Shown: positions 35,925-46,279, counted from the stretch's first letter. The stretch: 64,000 bases of DNA from an uncultured Prevotellaceae bacterium (GCA_946402905.1 CAMIYC010000009.1:27401-91400); one strand, 5' to 3'. Program-made: numbers and translations. Notes: generated by a model not told the origin, from the letters alone.

Positions 35925-37049
35925 ATGAGAATAGGTTTTGATGCCAAACGCATCGTACGCAATGGGGCCGGACTGGGCAACTACGGACGGACGCTTGTCA
36001 ATTCTCTCAGCGACATCGCCGACGGCGACACGCAGTTGTATCTCTATGCACCCGACCAAGGACGTGAGGAATTGCGCACACAGGTGCGCCATTCCTCACG
36101 TCTGCATTTCGTCTATCCAAGACATGCCCTGCTCAAGTCGCTATGGCGCAGCCATGGCATCCTCACAGACCTCAAGCGAGACCATATCGACATCTACCAC
36201 GGACTGTCGGGCGAACTGCCCTGGGGCATCAGCAAGACGGGCGTAAAGAGCGTGGTGACCATCCACGACCTCATCTTTATGCGCCATCCCGAATATTATC
36301 ACTGGCTGGATACAAAAATCTACACGGCCAAGTTTCACAAGACCGTACAGGAGGCCGACCGCATCATCGCCATCAGCGAGCGCACACGGCAGGATATCGT
36401 CCAGCTGGGCGGTGTCGACCCAGACAGGATCGATGTGGTATATCAAAGTTGCAGTACGGCCTATTATCATCAGGCCTGCGAGGAGGTCAGACAGGAGGTC
36501 AACGCCCGCTACCTGCTGCCGGCGCGGTATATCGTCAGCGTAGGCACGATCGAGGAGCGCAAGAACATCCTGCTCCCCGTCAAGGCACTGCATCTGCTGC
36601 CTGAGGACATCTCGCTGGTCGTCGTGGGGCGGAGCACACCTTATACCGACGTGGTGAAACAATATGTGAAGGAAAACCGGCTCGGCCACAGAGTGCTCTT
36701 CTTGCATCATGTGCCCAATGCCGACCTGCCCGCCATCTACCAGATGGCAGAGGCATGTGTCTATCCCTCACGATACGAGGGATTTGGCATCCCCGTCATC
36801 GAAGCCATACAGGCCGGGCTGCCCGTGGTGGCATGCACAGGCAGTTGCCTGGAGGAGGCGGGAGGGCCCGACAGCCTGTACGTACAGCCTGATGACGTGG
36901 AGGGCATGGCCGCATGTCTGCGGCAGGTGGTCAAAGGTGCCGCAGGCCGCGAGGAGCGTGTGGCCCGCTCTCAGCGCTATATCAAGCGCTTTGAGGGCAA
37001 AGACGTGGCTTCGCAGGTGATGGACATCTACCTACGCACGCTCGGATAG
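35925..37049 (+). CDS. Glycosyltransferase family 1/4 (GT-B)
   Basis: MRIGFDAKRIVRNGAGLGNYGRTL; YPSRYEGFGIPVIEAIQAGLPVVACTGSCLEEAGG. Confidence 0.92.
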   Translation: MRIGFDAKRIVRNGAGLGNYGRTLVNSLSDIADGDTQLYLYAPDQGREELRTQVRHSSRLHFVYPRHALLKSLWRSHGILTDLKRDHIDIYHGLSGELPWGISKTGVKSVVTIHDLIFMRHPEYYHWLDTKIYTAKFHKTVQEADRIIAISERTRQDIVQLGGVDPDRIDVVYQSCSTAYYHQACEEVRQEVNARYLLPARYIVSVGTIEERKNILLPVKALHLLPEDISLVVVGRSTPYTDVVKQYVKENRLGHRVLFLHHVPNADLPAIYQMAEACVYPSRYEGFGIPVIEAIQAGLPVVACTGSCLEEAGGPDSLYVQPDDVEGMAACLRQVVKGAAGREERVARSQRYIKRFEGKDVASQVMDIYLRTLG

Positions 37050-37131
37050 CATACAGCGGCATTCGGCCACGACAAACTTCCTCTTAGTGAGGTTTGATGT
37101 AGACAAAACACAAAAGAGAAACAATATAACT

Positions 37132-38169
37132 ATGAATTTTCTTGATAGAAACGAATTCAACTTCAAGCCTTCGCAGAAGGTGATTGATGCTATAAAAAAC
37201 TTCGACCCTGAGACCTTGTGCTTCTATACCCGTATCTACGACGAGGGTAAGAAGAGCATCGTGTCTGTTCGTCTCTCAGAGATTTACAATGTACCAGAGG
37301 AGCAGGTTCTCTTGGGATATGGCGGTGAAGATATTCTGAAAAATGCCGTTCACTACTATCTGATGAAGGGCGACAACAAGACCATACTCATTCCCGAATA
37401 CTCTTGGTGGTATTATAACCGCATCGCCGGCGAGTGCGGAGGACACTTCGAGATGTACCCTTTGCATGAGTTGGATGATACCTTCGCATACGATGTGGAC
37501 GAGGTGATAGCATACACCAACCGTATTCATCCTCGTATGCTTCTGCTCGCCTCTCCCAACAATCCGACAGGCAACTGCCTCACCCCAGAGGAGATAGGCA
37601 AGATTATGGAGAACATACCAGCAGACACTATGGTGCTTATCGACGAGGCTTACGCTTCATTCATTTCAACAGATACCCACTATATTGCACCCTTGGTAAG
37701 CAAATACTCCAACCTCATCATCTCACGCACGCTGAGTAAGTTCTACGGGCTTCCTGGTCTGCGTTTTGGTTTCGGTTTCATGGGAAAGGGACACGACAAC
37801 TTCCTCAGCTATGCCAACAAATATCTCGGCTATAACCGCTTCACAGAGGCTGTGGCAATAGCGGCCCTTGAGAGTGACGAGCACTATCGCAAAGTGGCAG
37901 AAGACATGAAATGGGATCGCCAGTTGTTCAAGAAAGAACTGGGCAGCCTCCCGGGTTTCAAGGTTTACAAGAGCGTAGCCAACTTCATACTTATCAAGTA
38001 TCCGACGGCCATCAAGCAACGGCTGCAAAAGGCGCTTGCAGAAAAACAATACAAGATAAAGTTCATGGGCGACAAGGGACTTGAAGACTGCCTTCGCATC
38101 ACGCTCGGCACAAGGGAGCAAATACAGGTAGTGGTGGATACCATAAAAAAAGTAATAAGTAATAAGTAA
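37132..38169 (+). CDS. HisC-like PLP-dependent aminotransferase/decarboxylase (fold type I)
   Basis: SPNNPTGN, VLIDEAYASF, SRTLSKFYGLPGLRFGFG (PLP Lys), RITLGTREQ. Confidence 0.9.
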   Translation: MNFLDRNEFNFKPSQKVIDAIKNFDPETLCFYTRIYDEGKKSIVSVRLSEIYNVPEEQVLLGYGGEDILKNAVHYYLMKGDNKTILIPEYSWWYYNRIAGECGGHFEMYPLHELDDTFAYDVDEVIAYTNRIHPRMLLLASPNNPTGNCLTPEEIGKIMENIPADTMVLIDEAYASFISTDTHYIAPLVSKYSNLIISRTLSKFYGLPGLRFGFGFMGKGHDNFLSYANKYLGYNRFTEAVAIAALESDEHYRKVAEDMKWDRQLFKKELGSLPGFKVYKSVANFILIKYPTAIKQRLQKALAEKQYKIKFMGDKGLEDCLRITLGTREQIQVVVDTIKKVISNK

Positions 38170-38184
38170 AAAGTATGATTACCT

Positions 38185-38727
38185 ATGTTCCCACGCAAAG
38201 AGAACATATTGCTTACAAAAGTCGAGAAATTCACAGATAGAATCATCAGACTTGCAGTATATCTGAAATCAAAGAACGCAGATTCTTACATGATAAATCA
38301 GATAAGCAGATCGGGTACGAGCATAGGAGCAAATATAAATGAAGGCGTTTACGCTCAAAGCAGAGCTGATTTCGTCAGTAAATACAAAATAGCCCTAAAA
38401 GAAGCAAACGAAACTTCATTTTGGATTAGGAAATTACATATAGGAAACTTTCTCAACCAGAAAGAGTTTGATTCAATAAACAACGATTGCAATGAGATTA
38501 TCTATATTCTTATTGCTATTGTAAAAAGATGCAAGAAAATGGGCTCTAACCTGCATATTTCATACCCTTTCTACCGCAAATGCAATAACCTGCACCTCAG
38601 CGCAATGCTCTCTCCCGAAGCCTTGGAAGTAGGATTTACTACATCCTGCGTTGTCGTCGTTGTGCTCACGCTGATGCACAGGCCCTTGGCCTTTTCGCTA
38701 CGAAAAAGAATGAAACATGCACTCTAA
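38185..38727 (+). CDS. Four-helix bundle protein (23S rRNA intervening-sequence protein-like) with an atypical C-terminal tail
   Basis: FTDRIIRLAVYLKS...INQISRSGTSIGANINEGVYAQSRADFVSKYKIALKEANETSFWIRKL is typical; the last ~55 aa are not. Confidence 0.75.
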   Translation: MFPRKENILLTKVEKFTDRIIRLAVYLKSKNADSYMINQISRSGTSIGANINEGVYAQSRADFVSKYKIALKEANETSFWIRKLHIGNFLNQKEFDSINNDCNEIIYILIAIVKRCKKMGSNLHISYPFYRKCNNLHLSAMLSPEALEVGFTTSCVVVVVLTLMHRPLAFSLRKRMKHAL

Positions 38728-38777
38728 ATGTAATCACACTTTTTATTTTTTACTTTTTAATTTTTAATTTAACAAAA

Positions 38778-39500
38778 GTGAAAGCAATCATCCTTGCAGC
38801 TGGTATGGCATCACGCCTTCGGCCGCTGACTGACAATACACCGAAGTGCTTGCTGAAAATTGGTGAGCGTAGCCTTCTGCAGCGTTCCATGGATGCGCTG
38901 ATAAAGAACGGCATTTCTGAATTCGTCATCGTAACAGGTTATCTGCATGAGATGATCGAAGACTTCGTTGCAGAACAATATGGCAATAGCATCAAGGTCA
39001 CATTCATCCATAACGAGGTATATGACGCTACTAATAACATCTATTCACTTTGGCTTGCACGTCCAGAGGCAGAGAATGAGGAAATCCTTCTCTTGGACAG
39101 TGACCTTCTCTATGATCCGGAGATTGTCACACGAGTGCTGGCAAACGAGGCAGAGAATGTACTTACTCTCATCAGGCATGAACTGGGCGAAGAGGAGATG
39201 AAGGTGGTTGTTGACAAAGAAGGCTCAATCCTTGAAATCAGCAAGACCTGCCGTGTGGAAGATGCTGCCGGCGAGAGTCTTGGTATAGAGAAGATGGGCA
39301 GGGAATACACCAAAGCCCTCTATGCCGAACTTGAACCGATGATGAATGAGGAGCATCTTGAAAATAAGTTCTATGAACTTTCCTTCGAGCGTCTTCTCCC
39401 CAAGGGGCATACCTACAAGGTACTTGATGTCACAGACCTTTTTTCTTGCGAGCTCGATACCGTTGAGGACTTTGAGAACGCAAGGAGGACGTTTCAATGA
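38778..39500 (+). CDS. LicC-like sugar/phosphoalcohol nucleotidyltransferase
   Basis: MKAIILAAGMASRLRPLTDNTPKCLLKIGERSLLQRSMDAL (GTG start at 38778); ILLLDSDLLYD. Confidence 0.88.
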   Translation: MKAIILAAGMASRLRPLTDNTPKCLLKIGERSLLQRSMDALIKNGISEFVIVTGYLHEMIEDFVAEQYGNSIKVTFIHNEVYDATNNIYSLWLARPEAENEEILLLDSDLLYDPEIVTRVLANEAENVLTLIRHELGEEEMKVVVDKEGSILEISKTCRVEDAAGESLGIEKMGREYTKALYAELEPMMNEEHLENKFYELSFERLLPKGHTYKVLDVTDLFSCELDTVEDFENARRTFQ

Positions 39501-39536
39501 GTGTTTAACGTTTTTAGGTAATTAGCAACTATCCTT

Positions 39537-40367
39537 ATGGCCTCATACGACATACGACCACTTCAACTCCGCATTCTCGATATTCTCCTTGCCCTTGACG
39601 ACGTCTGCAAGGAACATCATCTGAGATATTATCTTTGGGCAGGAACCATGCTCGGAGCTGTTCGTCACAAAGGTTTCATACCTTGGGATGACGACCTTGA
39701 CATAGCCATGCCACGAAAGGATTATGACCTGCTTATGAAAAATGCAAAAGAGTGGATGCCGGAACCATTTGAGGTGGTCAGCTACGAGACAGACCCCCTG
39801 AACTACCCCCTCCCCTTTGCCAAGATTCAGGATGGCAGCACTACACTCATTGAACGAATGCACCTCAGCTATCTTGGTGGTATCTACCTTGACGTCTTCC
39901 CGCTCGACGGAATGCCATCCTCCCGCTTGAGACAAAGACTGCATTTCATACACTATGAATGGCTCAAAAAGGCCCTGTATTTCGTTCATCGAGATCCATA
40001 CCGTCATGGACACGGTCCCTCTTCATGGGTTCCGCTTTTGTGCAGAAAACTATATACCATGCAAGGGTTACAAGAGAAACTGAGAAATATGCAACGAGCA
40101 TACGATTATGACAAATGCGACTTCATAGTAGATCATGACGATGGCCTGAAAGGTGTGATGCCGAAGCATCTGTTAGGCAAGCCTGCTGCGATAGTCTTTG
40201 AGGGCAAGACCGTGATGGGAGTAGAACATCCTCACGAATATCTCTCACAAAAATATGGCGACTACATGGTCATTCCTGACGGAGATCACCAACGCCAGCA
40301 CAACTTCCATTTGTTAGATTTAGAAAAGAGCTATAAGGATATAACCGTCAGATCATCATCCATTTGA
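39537..40367 (+). CDS. LicD family phosphotransferase
   Basis: LRYYLWAGTMLGAVRHKGFIPWDDDLDIAMPRKDYDLL. Confidence 0.92.
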   Translation: MASYDIRPLQLRILDILLALDDVCKEHHLRYYLWAGTMLGAVRHKGFIPWDDDLDIAMPRKDYDLLMKNAKEWMPEPFEVVSYETDPLNYPLPFAKIQDGSTTLIERMHLSYLGGIYLDVFPLDGMPSSRLRQRLHFIHYEWLKKALYFVHRDPYRHGHGPSSWVPLLCRKLYTMQGLQEKLRNMQRAYDYDKCDFIVDHDDGLKGVMPKHLLGKPAAIVFEGKTVMGVEHPHEYLSQKYGDYMVIPDGDHQRQHNFHLLDLEKSYKDITVRSSSI

Positions 40368-40401
40368 ATGACGATTCTGACGGCACTCTCGAGGGGGCGG
40401 C

Positions 40402-42351
40402 TTATTTCTTCACGCTGAGGTCATGACGCTGCAGATATTCGGCAGTCTGCTCCATCGCGAAGACATATTGCCGCAGACCGTCATAGGATGGGCCGCCGGA
40501 TGTCTGGCGCAACTGACCGCCGGGAGTCATTTCATAATAGAAACTCTTCTCCATCGACGGACTGTACAGGTACACCTGCGAACTGTCACGGGCCACCACA
40601 TGGGTGTCGGAGGTATAAAACACCTTGTCGCGGCGCACCCGACGCAGGTCGACACCAAAGCCGTCGTAGGTGTAGCTCATATTGAGCAGTCCCAGCACCG
40701 TGGGCATCACATCCACCTGCGTGGCCAGACCGTCATAGACCGTGTCTTCCACACCCGGACCGAAGATGAGGCAGGGGATGTGGTTGTACGACTGCGGCAA
40801 CTCCGAGTCGGCCTCTCCCACCAATTTGCCGTGGTCGGCGAGGATCACGAAGATCGTGTTGTCATACCAGGGCTGACGACGCGCATGAGCCAGGAACTCA
40901 CCCAGACAATAGTCGGCGTATTCCACGATCTGGGTCTCAGGCTTCGTGCTGCGGGTCTTCATCCACCGGGGAAGAATATAGGGAGGGTGATTGCTGATCG
41001 TGAGTATCGTAGCCATAAAATGCTTATGCTGGGCAGCCGTGCGGTTGATCACGGGCAAAGCATAGTCGAAGAGGTATTTGTCGGGGACGCCGAAGCTGTT
41101 GACCACCTCTTCGGAGGGGTAACTCTCCTGTGAGTAGATCTCGTCGTAGCCGTTGGTGCGCAGGAAGGCATTCATGTTGTCATACTGCGACTCGTGGGTC
41201 ATGAAAAACAGGTTGTGATAACCCTCCGACTTCAGCACGGTGGCCAGGCCGCTGCGGCGGGGGGTCACGGTGCCTTTCATCAGGTTGCGCTTCATCAGCG
41301 CAGGGAAGGAATAGAGCGTCGACGTGATACCGTGATTGGTATGTATGCCTGCGGAATAGAAACGGGTGAATGCCAGCGAGTGGGCATAAAGACTGTCGAG
41401 GGTCGGCGTGAGGGGCTCTTTCTGGCCGAAGGTCTGAAGCAGATGGGCAGACATCGACTCCATGAGGATCACCACCACGTTGTGACGGGCGGCATCGCCC
41501 GTGGCCACGATTTTACGGCGCAGGATCTGCGCACTGTCGGCCACCTCGCCGGTGATGCCCAGCTGCCGGCGTGTATACGACAGGGCCTCCTCATAGGGCA
41601 TCAGATGCAGTTCTTTGTTCTCCTTTCGCAGGCCGTCGAGCGTACTGGTGAAGAGGTTGAAGGCGGGATTGATACCCAGCTGGTTGAGGAAAGGGTCTTC
41701 GCAATAATAGGCCTGACTGATCTTGATGGGGTTATAGCCTATGCGGCCACGGATGCCAAACAGGCACAAACCGATCATGACCGCCGATATCAGCATGCAG
41801 GGCACATAGACAGCCCAGCCGTGCTTGCTACGGGTATGACGTATCTGCTTGTCGACCGACCTGCGCCAGCATCGGATCAGCCAGCAAAACACGGCTACGA
41901 CCACTATATACAGACAGATGTATGCCCACCACGACTTCTCGCCGGCCACCATCCCGGCCGTCGTACCCACATAGCCGAACCAGCCAAAAATGGTGGAGTC
42001 GATGTTCTTGAAAAAATAGCTGAAATAGGGGATGTTGGAAGCCGACACGGCCAGCAGCACCGCGTAGAAGCCCCCCAGCCATATACCTGCCGCCCTGCGG
42101 AGCCAACTGCGGCAATAGCCCAGACTGGCCGCGACGAGCAGCACAGTCAGGGGAAGGATCATCACATAGCAGGCCACGACGTTGTCAAACCACACTCCCT
42201 TGACGAAAGCGGTGAGCACGGGGGCGCCGCCACTCTTCGACATCATGCCATGGAGAGCGAAATACTGCACCAGACGGAAAAAGGTAAGAAACAAAAGTCC
42301 AAGTACATGTATTCCGAGAAGATATCTCAGAGTTTGAAGATAGCGTTTCAT
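40402..42351 (-). CDS. LTA synthase-like sulfatase-fold membrane phosphotransferase
   Basis: N-terminal TM segments; NVVVILMESMSAHLLQTFGQKEPLTPTLDSL; HTNHGITSTLYSFPALM; FVILADHGK. Confidence 0.9.
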   Translation of the reverse strand: MKRYLQTLRYLLGIHVLGLLFLTFFRLVQYFALHGMMSKSGGAPVLTAFVKGVWFDNVVACYVMILPLTVLLVAASLGYCRSWLRRAAGIWLGGFYAVLLAVSASNIPYFSYFFKNIDSTIFGWFGYVGTTAGMVAGEKSWWAYICLYIVVVAVFCWLIRCWRRSVDKQIRHTRSKHGWAVYVPCMLISAVMIGLCLFGIRGRIGYNPIKISQAYYCEDPFLNQLGINPAFNLFTSTLDGLRKENKELHLMPYEEALSYTRRQLGITGEVADSAQILRRKIVATGDAARHNVVVILMESMSAHLLQTFGQKEPLTPTLDSLYAHSLAFTRFYSAGIHTNHGITSTLYSFPALMKRNLMKGTVTPRRSGLATVLKSEGYHNLFFMTHESQYDNMNAFLRTNGYDEIYSQESYPSEEVVNSFGVPDKYLFDYALPVINRTAAQHKHFMATILTISNHPPYILPRWMKTRSTKPETQIVEYADYCLGEFLAHARRQPWYDNTIFVILADHGKLVGEADSELPQSYNHIPCLIFGPGVEDTVYDGLATQVDVMPTVLGLLNMSYTYDGFGVDLRRVRRDKVFYTSDTHVVARDSSQVYLYSPSMEKSFYYEMTPGGQLRQTSGGPSYDGLRQYVFAMEQTAEYLQRHDLSVKK

Positions 42352-42363
42352 TGATTTCGTGGG

Positions 42364-43452
42364 TTATGGGTTCTGTGTGTTCACCGGTTGGATGGTGATC
42401 TTCTCTGGCACCTTCGGCACCACTGGCTTGGGAGCCAGGTCGACACTCGGGGTGATGTGCTCCGTCACCGATTCCTGCACGGGACGGCGCTCCTCCGGTT
42501 TCTTTTCTGTCTTTTCTCTCCTTATCGTTTGTGTCGGTTCAGGCTTGGGGGCAAGCTGCTCCATCTCCGTACTGCTCATGCCGCTGATTTTCTCGCCACT
42601 GGCATCGTACATGGCCGTATGGCCTGTGCCGCTCACCTCATAGCCGCCTTTCTCGGGGGCCACACGCCCCTTGTCGAGAAACTCCAGCTCCCGGCTCTCC
42701 GTTTCCAGACGGTAAAGCCCGCACTCCTTGTTGCCCGACATACGGGAGGCAATGATGATGATATACTTCTCGTTGGGACTCAGATAGGCGTTGAGCACGC
42801 CGCTTCCGCTCTCATCGACAATGGCTTTGGGGTTCATGGCCATCAAGTCGAGAGCGCGGTCGCTCTTGTCAGACGCATCATAGACATAGAGCTTACCCTC
42901 CTTGAGATAATAAAGACAATGCCGCTTGCGGTCAGGAAATTTCGCCACGATGTTGGCCTGCCGCTGAAACACCTCATTGGCCACACTGTCTATCTCAAGC
43001 TTGACCGAACGGTCGATGCTGTTGTCATAGAAAAACGTCTGGCGGTTCATCAGCTGTACCGCAATGAAAAAGCCCAGTACTATCAGCGAAAGCACGACGA
43101 TTACCGATCCGATGGCAATCGTCGACTTGGAATATTTCCGGCCGATCTTCTCGTTGTATTCTTGCTTCACCTTGGCCGTGTCTTCCTTCAGCTGATGGAG
43201 ATACTCACTCAGGTGGCTATGCTTTTCGGAGTTCTCGGAGTTCTCGGAATACTCTGAGTTCTCTGAGTTCTCAGAATACTCTGAGTATTCGGAGTCCTCT
43301 GAGTATTCGGAGTCCTCTGAGTATTCGGAGTCCTCAGAGCCCTCCTCGTCTATAGACCTGAATTTCGTCTCTCCCTTGCAATAAGGGCACACCTGTGCAT
43401 ATCTGTATATGGCCTTTCCGCACAACGGGCAGTTGATAGTCTTGTCACTCAT
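42364..43452 (-). CDS. Zinc-ribbon membrane protein with SE(Y/N/D) tripeptide-repeat linker
   Basis: CPLCGKAIYRYAQVCPYC zinc ribbon; 13 tripeptides SED/SEY/SEN/SEK; one TM helix (IAIGSVIVVLSLIVLGFFIAV). Confidence 0.8.
   Translation of the reverse strand: MSDKTINCPLCGKAIYRYAQVCPYCKGETKFRSIDEEGSEDSEYSEDSEYSEDSEYSEYSENSENSEYSENSENSEKHSHLSEYLHQLKEDTAKVKQEYNEKIGRKYSKSTIAIGSVIVVLSLIVLGFFIAVQLMNRQTFFYDNSIDRSVKLEIDSVANEVFQRQANIVAKFPDRKRHCLYYLKEGKLYVYDASDKSDRALDLMAMNPKAIVDESGSGVLNAYLSPNEKYIIIIASRMSGNKECGLYRLETESRELEFLDKGRVAPEKGGYEVSGTGHTAMYDASGEKISGMSSTEMEQLAPKPEPTQTIRREKTEKKPEERRPVQESVTEHITPSVDLAPKPVVPKVPEKITIQPVNTQNP
43222..43338. repeat. 9-bp minisatellite inside a CDS (TCNGARTAC-type units)
   Basis: Encodes SED SEY SED SEY SED SEY SEY SEN SEN SEY SEN SEN SEK; same unit family as 25996-26074 and 45047-45090. 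Confidence 0.9.
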
Positions 43453-43479
43453 GGGGTTGGGTTTTCGATGTTGGGGAGC

Positions 43480-44970
43480 TTATCTGTTCAGTTTCCAGGT
43501 CACACCGTCCTTGGTGTCTTTCACCTCAAAGCCCGCGGCGCTCAAGGCGTCTCTGATCTGATCGCTCGTGGCCCAGTCTTTGGCAGCCTTGGCCTTGGCA
43601 CGCAGTTCGAGCACCATGTCAACCACCTTGCCATAAGCCTCTTCACGAGCGTCGGAGGAGTTGCCCTTCTCTGGCCGCAGTCCCAGCAAGTCGAAGGCGA
43701 AAAGTCGCATCGTATCACCGAGCTCCTTGAGGTCGGCGGCATCGATGCTGCCTTTATGGTCGAGCAGGATATTGACCTGATGGCAGGCTTCAAAAAGATG
43801 GCTGATTACTACCGGGGTCTGGAAGTCATCGTTCATCGCCTCATAGCACTTCTGGCGCAACTGCGACACCACGCGGTGGGTGGCCTCGTCAGAAGTCTTC
43901 GACACCACCACGCGGCTCAGGTCCCTGATGCCGTTGAGCAGACGCTCCAGCCCCTTCTCACTGGCCTTGAGCGCCTCGTTGGAGAAGTCGACGGTGCCTC
44001 TGTAGTGGGCCGAGAGGATAAAGAAGCGGATGGTCATCGGTGTATAGGCTTGCTCAAGCATAGGATGGCTGCCGGTGAAGAACTGCTCCAGGGTGATGAA
44101 ATTGCCAAGGCTCTTGCCCATCTTCTGGCCGTTGATGGTGATCATATTGTTGTGCATCCAGTAATGCACCATCTCGTCGCCCTGGCTGGCCACAGCCTGT
44201 GCAATCTCACACTCATGATGCGGGAAAATCAGGTCCATCCCGCCGCCATGAATGTCGAAATGGCTGCCCAGATATTTGCGGCCCATCGCCGTGCACTCAC
44301 AGTGCCAGCCGGGGAAGCCGTCGCTCCACTCGCTCGGCCAGCGCATGATATGCTCAGGCTGCGCTTTCTTCCACAGGGCAAAGTCGGCCTGGTTGCGCTT
44401 CTCTCCCACTCCATCCAGCTCACGGCTGGCATCTTTCACATCGTCCAGGTTGCGGCCGGAGAGAATGCCATAGCGGTGAGCCTCATTGTATTTGGCTACG
44501 TCGAAGTAGACACTCCCATTGCTCTCATAGGCAAAGCCATGGGCCATGATCTCACGCACCAGCTGTTGCTGCTCGATGATATGCCCTGTGGCATGAGGCT
44601 CTATGCTGGGGGGAAGCACGTTGAGTGCCTCCATGGCCTGGTGGTAACGGTTGGTGTAGTGCTGAGCCACCTCCATAGGCTCCAGCTGCTCCAGGCGGGC
44701 CTTCTTGGCTATCTTGTCGTCACCCTCGTCGGCATCGTGCTCCAAGTGACCCACGTCGGTGATGTTGCGCACGTAGCGCACCTTATAACCCAGGTGCCGC
44801 AGATAGCGGAACACCAGGTCGAACGTGATGGCAGGACGGGCATGACCCAGATGGGGGTCGCCATAGACCGTCGGACCGCAGACATACATGCCCACATTGG
44901 GGGCATGAAGGGGCTTGAAGGGTTCTTTCCTCCTACTCAGGGTATTGTAAATAATAAGTGTCTGTTCCAT
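43480..44970 (-). CDS. cysS: Cysteinyl-tRNA synthetase
   Basis: [77 protein letters not shown]. Confidence 0.97.
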   Translation of the reverse strand: MEQTLIIYNTLSRRKEPFKPLHAPNVGMYVCGPTVYGDPHLGHARPAITFDLVFRYLRHLGYKVRYVRNITDVGHLEHDADEGDDKIAKKARLEQLEPMEVAQHYTNRYHQAMEALNVLPPSIEPHATGHIIEQQQLVREIMAHGFAYESNGSVYFDVAKYNEAHRYGILSGRNLDDVKDASRELDGVGEKRNQADFALWKKAQPEHIMRWPSEWSDGFPGWHCECTAMGRKYLGSHFDIHGGGMDLIFPHHECEIAQAVASQGDEMVHYWMHNNMITINGQKMGKSLGNFITLEQFFTGSHPMLEQAYTPMTIRFFILSAHYRGTVDFSNEALKASEKGLERLLNGIRDLSRVVVSKTSDEATHRVVSQLRQKCYEAMNDDFQTPVVISHLFEACHQVNILLDHKGSIDAADLKELGDTMRLFAFDLLGLRPEKGNSSDAREEAYGKVVDMVLELRAKAKAAKDWATSDQIRDALSAAGFEVKDTKDGVTWKLNR

Positions 44971-45046
44971 TTCTGTATGTTATCGCAAATAGTTGAATCT
45001 ACAAAAGTAATGATTTTCAATGATATGACCAAATTTCGTGGTGAGA

Positions 45047-45090
45047 ATCGGAGTATTCTGAGTATTCCGAGTATTCCGAGTATTCCGAGC
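45047..45090. repeat. Short 9-bp minisatellite between pfkB-family gene and cysS
   Basis: gagtattctgagtattccgagtattccgagtattccgag. Confidence 0.85.
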
Positions 45091-45092
45091 CG

Positions 45093-46115
45093 TCAGCTCT
45101 CCATCAGAGCTCTGATCTCGTCGTCTGTAGCCAGGTTGAAGTCACCGTTGAAGGTGTACTTCAGTGTCGAGGCGGCAAGCGCATAGTCGAGCAGACGCTG
45201 GTCGTCGCCGGGGAAGGCACCCAGCCCATGGATCAGGCCGGCGGCAAAGGCATCGCCCACCCCCATCGGGTCGACCATGTCCTGGATGTCGTAGATACGG
45301 GTGGAGTAAAGATGGCCGTCGCTCCAGAGCAGCGCCGTGAGCAGGTGATGGCTGGCATCGACCTGATTGCGCATGCCCATCAGCCACTTGCGGCAGCGGG
45401 GGAAACGGCGGTGTATCTCCTCAAACCACTCACGATAGGGCTCCAGATCCATCTGATAACTGGTGTCTGTGGCAAGGAAGGGTATCTTGGGGTGCTTCAT
45501 GAGAAACTCAAACTCTATCACATCGCCAAACATCACGTCGGCATATTCCAGCATACGGCTGAGGGTCGCTATGGGGTCGGCACCGTCATATTTCCACAGG
45601 TTCTTACGGTGGTTGATGTCAAACGAGATGGTCAGACCCATCTCATCAGCCACCTGCAATGCCTCGAAGGTGGCGTCGGCGGCATTCTGCGACAGCGCAC
45701 CAGCAATGCCTGAGGTATGGAAGATCTCAGCACCCCGCAAAATCTCATGCCAGTCAAACATCCCGGGACGCAACTGGAAGAAAGCAGAGCGCTCACGGTC
45801 GTAGGTCACCGTAGAGTTGCGGAGCACCGCAGCTCCCTCGAAATAGTAGGTGCCCATACGGTCGCCGTCGGCGAGCACATGACTGATGTCGAGGTTGTAC
45901 TCGCGGAGCATCATCTGGGCTGCAAGGCCTATCTGACTCTTGGGCAGACGGGTCACATACTCCACGTCATTGCCCAGAGTGGCCAGTGAAATGGCCACAT
46001 TGGCCTCGCTGCCGCCAAAATTGCCCAGCAGCTCCTCGCCTTGTGTGAAACGCTTATGACTACGCTTCGAAAAACGCAGCAGTAACTCTCCGAATGTAAC
46101 GATTCTTCCGCTCAT
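45093..46115 (-). CDS. PfkB family carbohydrate kinase (2-keto-3-deoxygluconate kinase-like)
   Basis: IVTFGELLLRFS...LGNFGGSEANVAISLATLG; DMVDPMGVGDAFAAGLIHGL. Confidence 0.9.
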   Translation of the reverse strand: MSGRIVTFGELLLRFSKRSHKRFTQGEELLGNFGGSEANVAISLATLGNDVEYVTRLPKSQIGLAAQMMLREYNLDISHVLADGDRMGTYYFEGAAVLRNSTVTYDRERSAFFQLRPGMFDWHEILRGAEIFHTSGIAGALSQNAADATFEALQVADEMGLTISFDINHRKNLWKYDGADPIATLSRMLEYADVMFGDVIEFEFLMKHPKIPFLATDTSYQMDLEPYREWFEEIHRRFPRCRKWLMGMRNQVDASHHLLTALLWSDGHLYSTRIYDIQDMVDPMGVGDAFAAGLIHGLGAFPGDDQRLLDYALAASTLKYTFNGDFNLATDDEIRALMES

Positions 46116-46212
46116 ATAAATATAATTCTTTTTAAATGGGTCGCTTTAGACATGCAAAATTAGGAAAAAAAAAGATACTATAGGCAAAATCTCGAAATAA
46201 AACAACGAATAA

Positions 46213-46244
46213 TTTGCGGTTTTCCTTGATTTAGACTAACTTTG
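46213..46244 (+). promoter_or_regulatory. Bacteroidota-type promoter
   Basis: TTTG-N20-TAACTTTG upstream of the CoA-transferase gene. Confidence 0.7.
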
Positions 46245-46279
46245 CCGCCAAATTTAAAATTAACTTTCCAAATTTACTT

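Noticed and set aside
38185-38727. Avd-like accessory protein of a diversity-generating retroelement
   Set aside because: Same general fold family, but no reverse transcriptase, TR or VR sequence nearby in the window.
37132-40367. Integrative element or prophage
   Set aside because: AT-rich cassette, but no integrase, att repeats, transposase or phage genes seen; only horizontal transfer is plausible.
41194-42354. 386-aa plus-strand ORF
   Set aside because: Antisense to the LTA synthase-like gene.
43468-45186. 572-aa plus-strand ORF
   Set aside because: Antisense to cysS, which is unmistakable on the minus strand.
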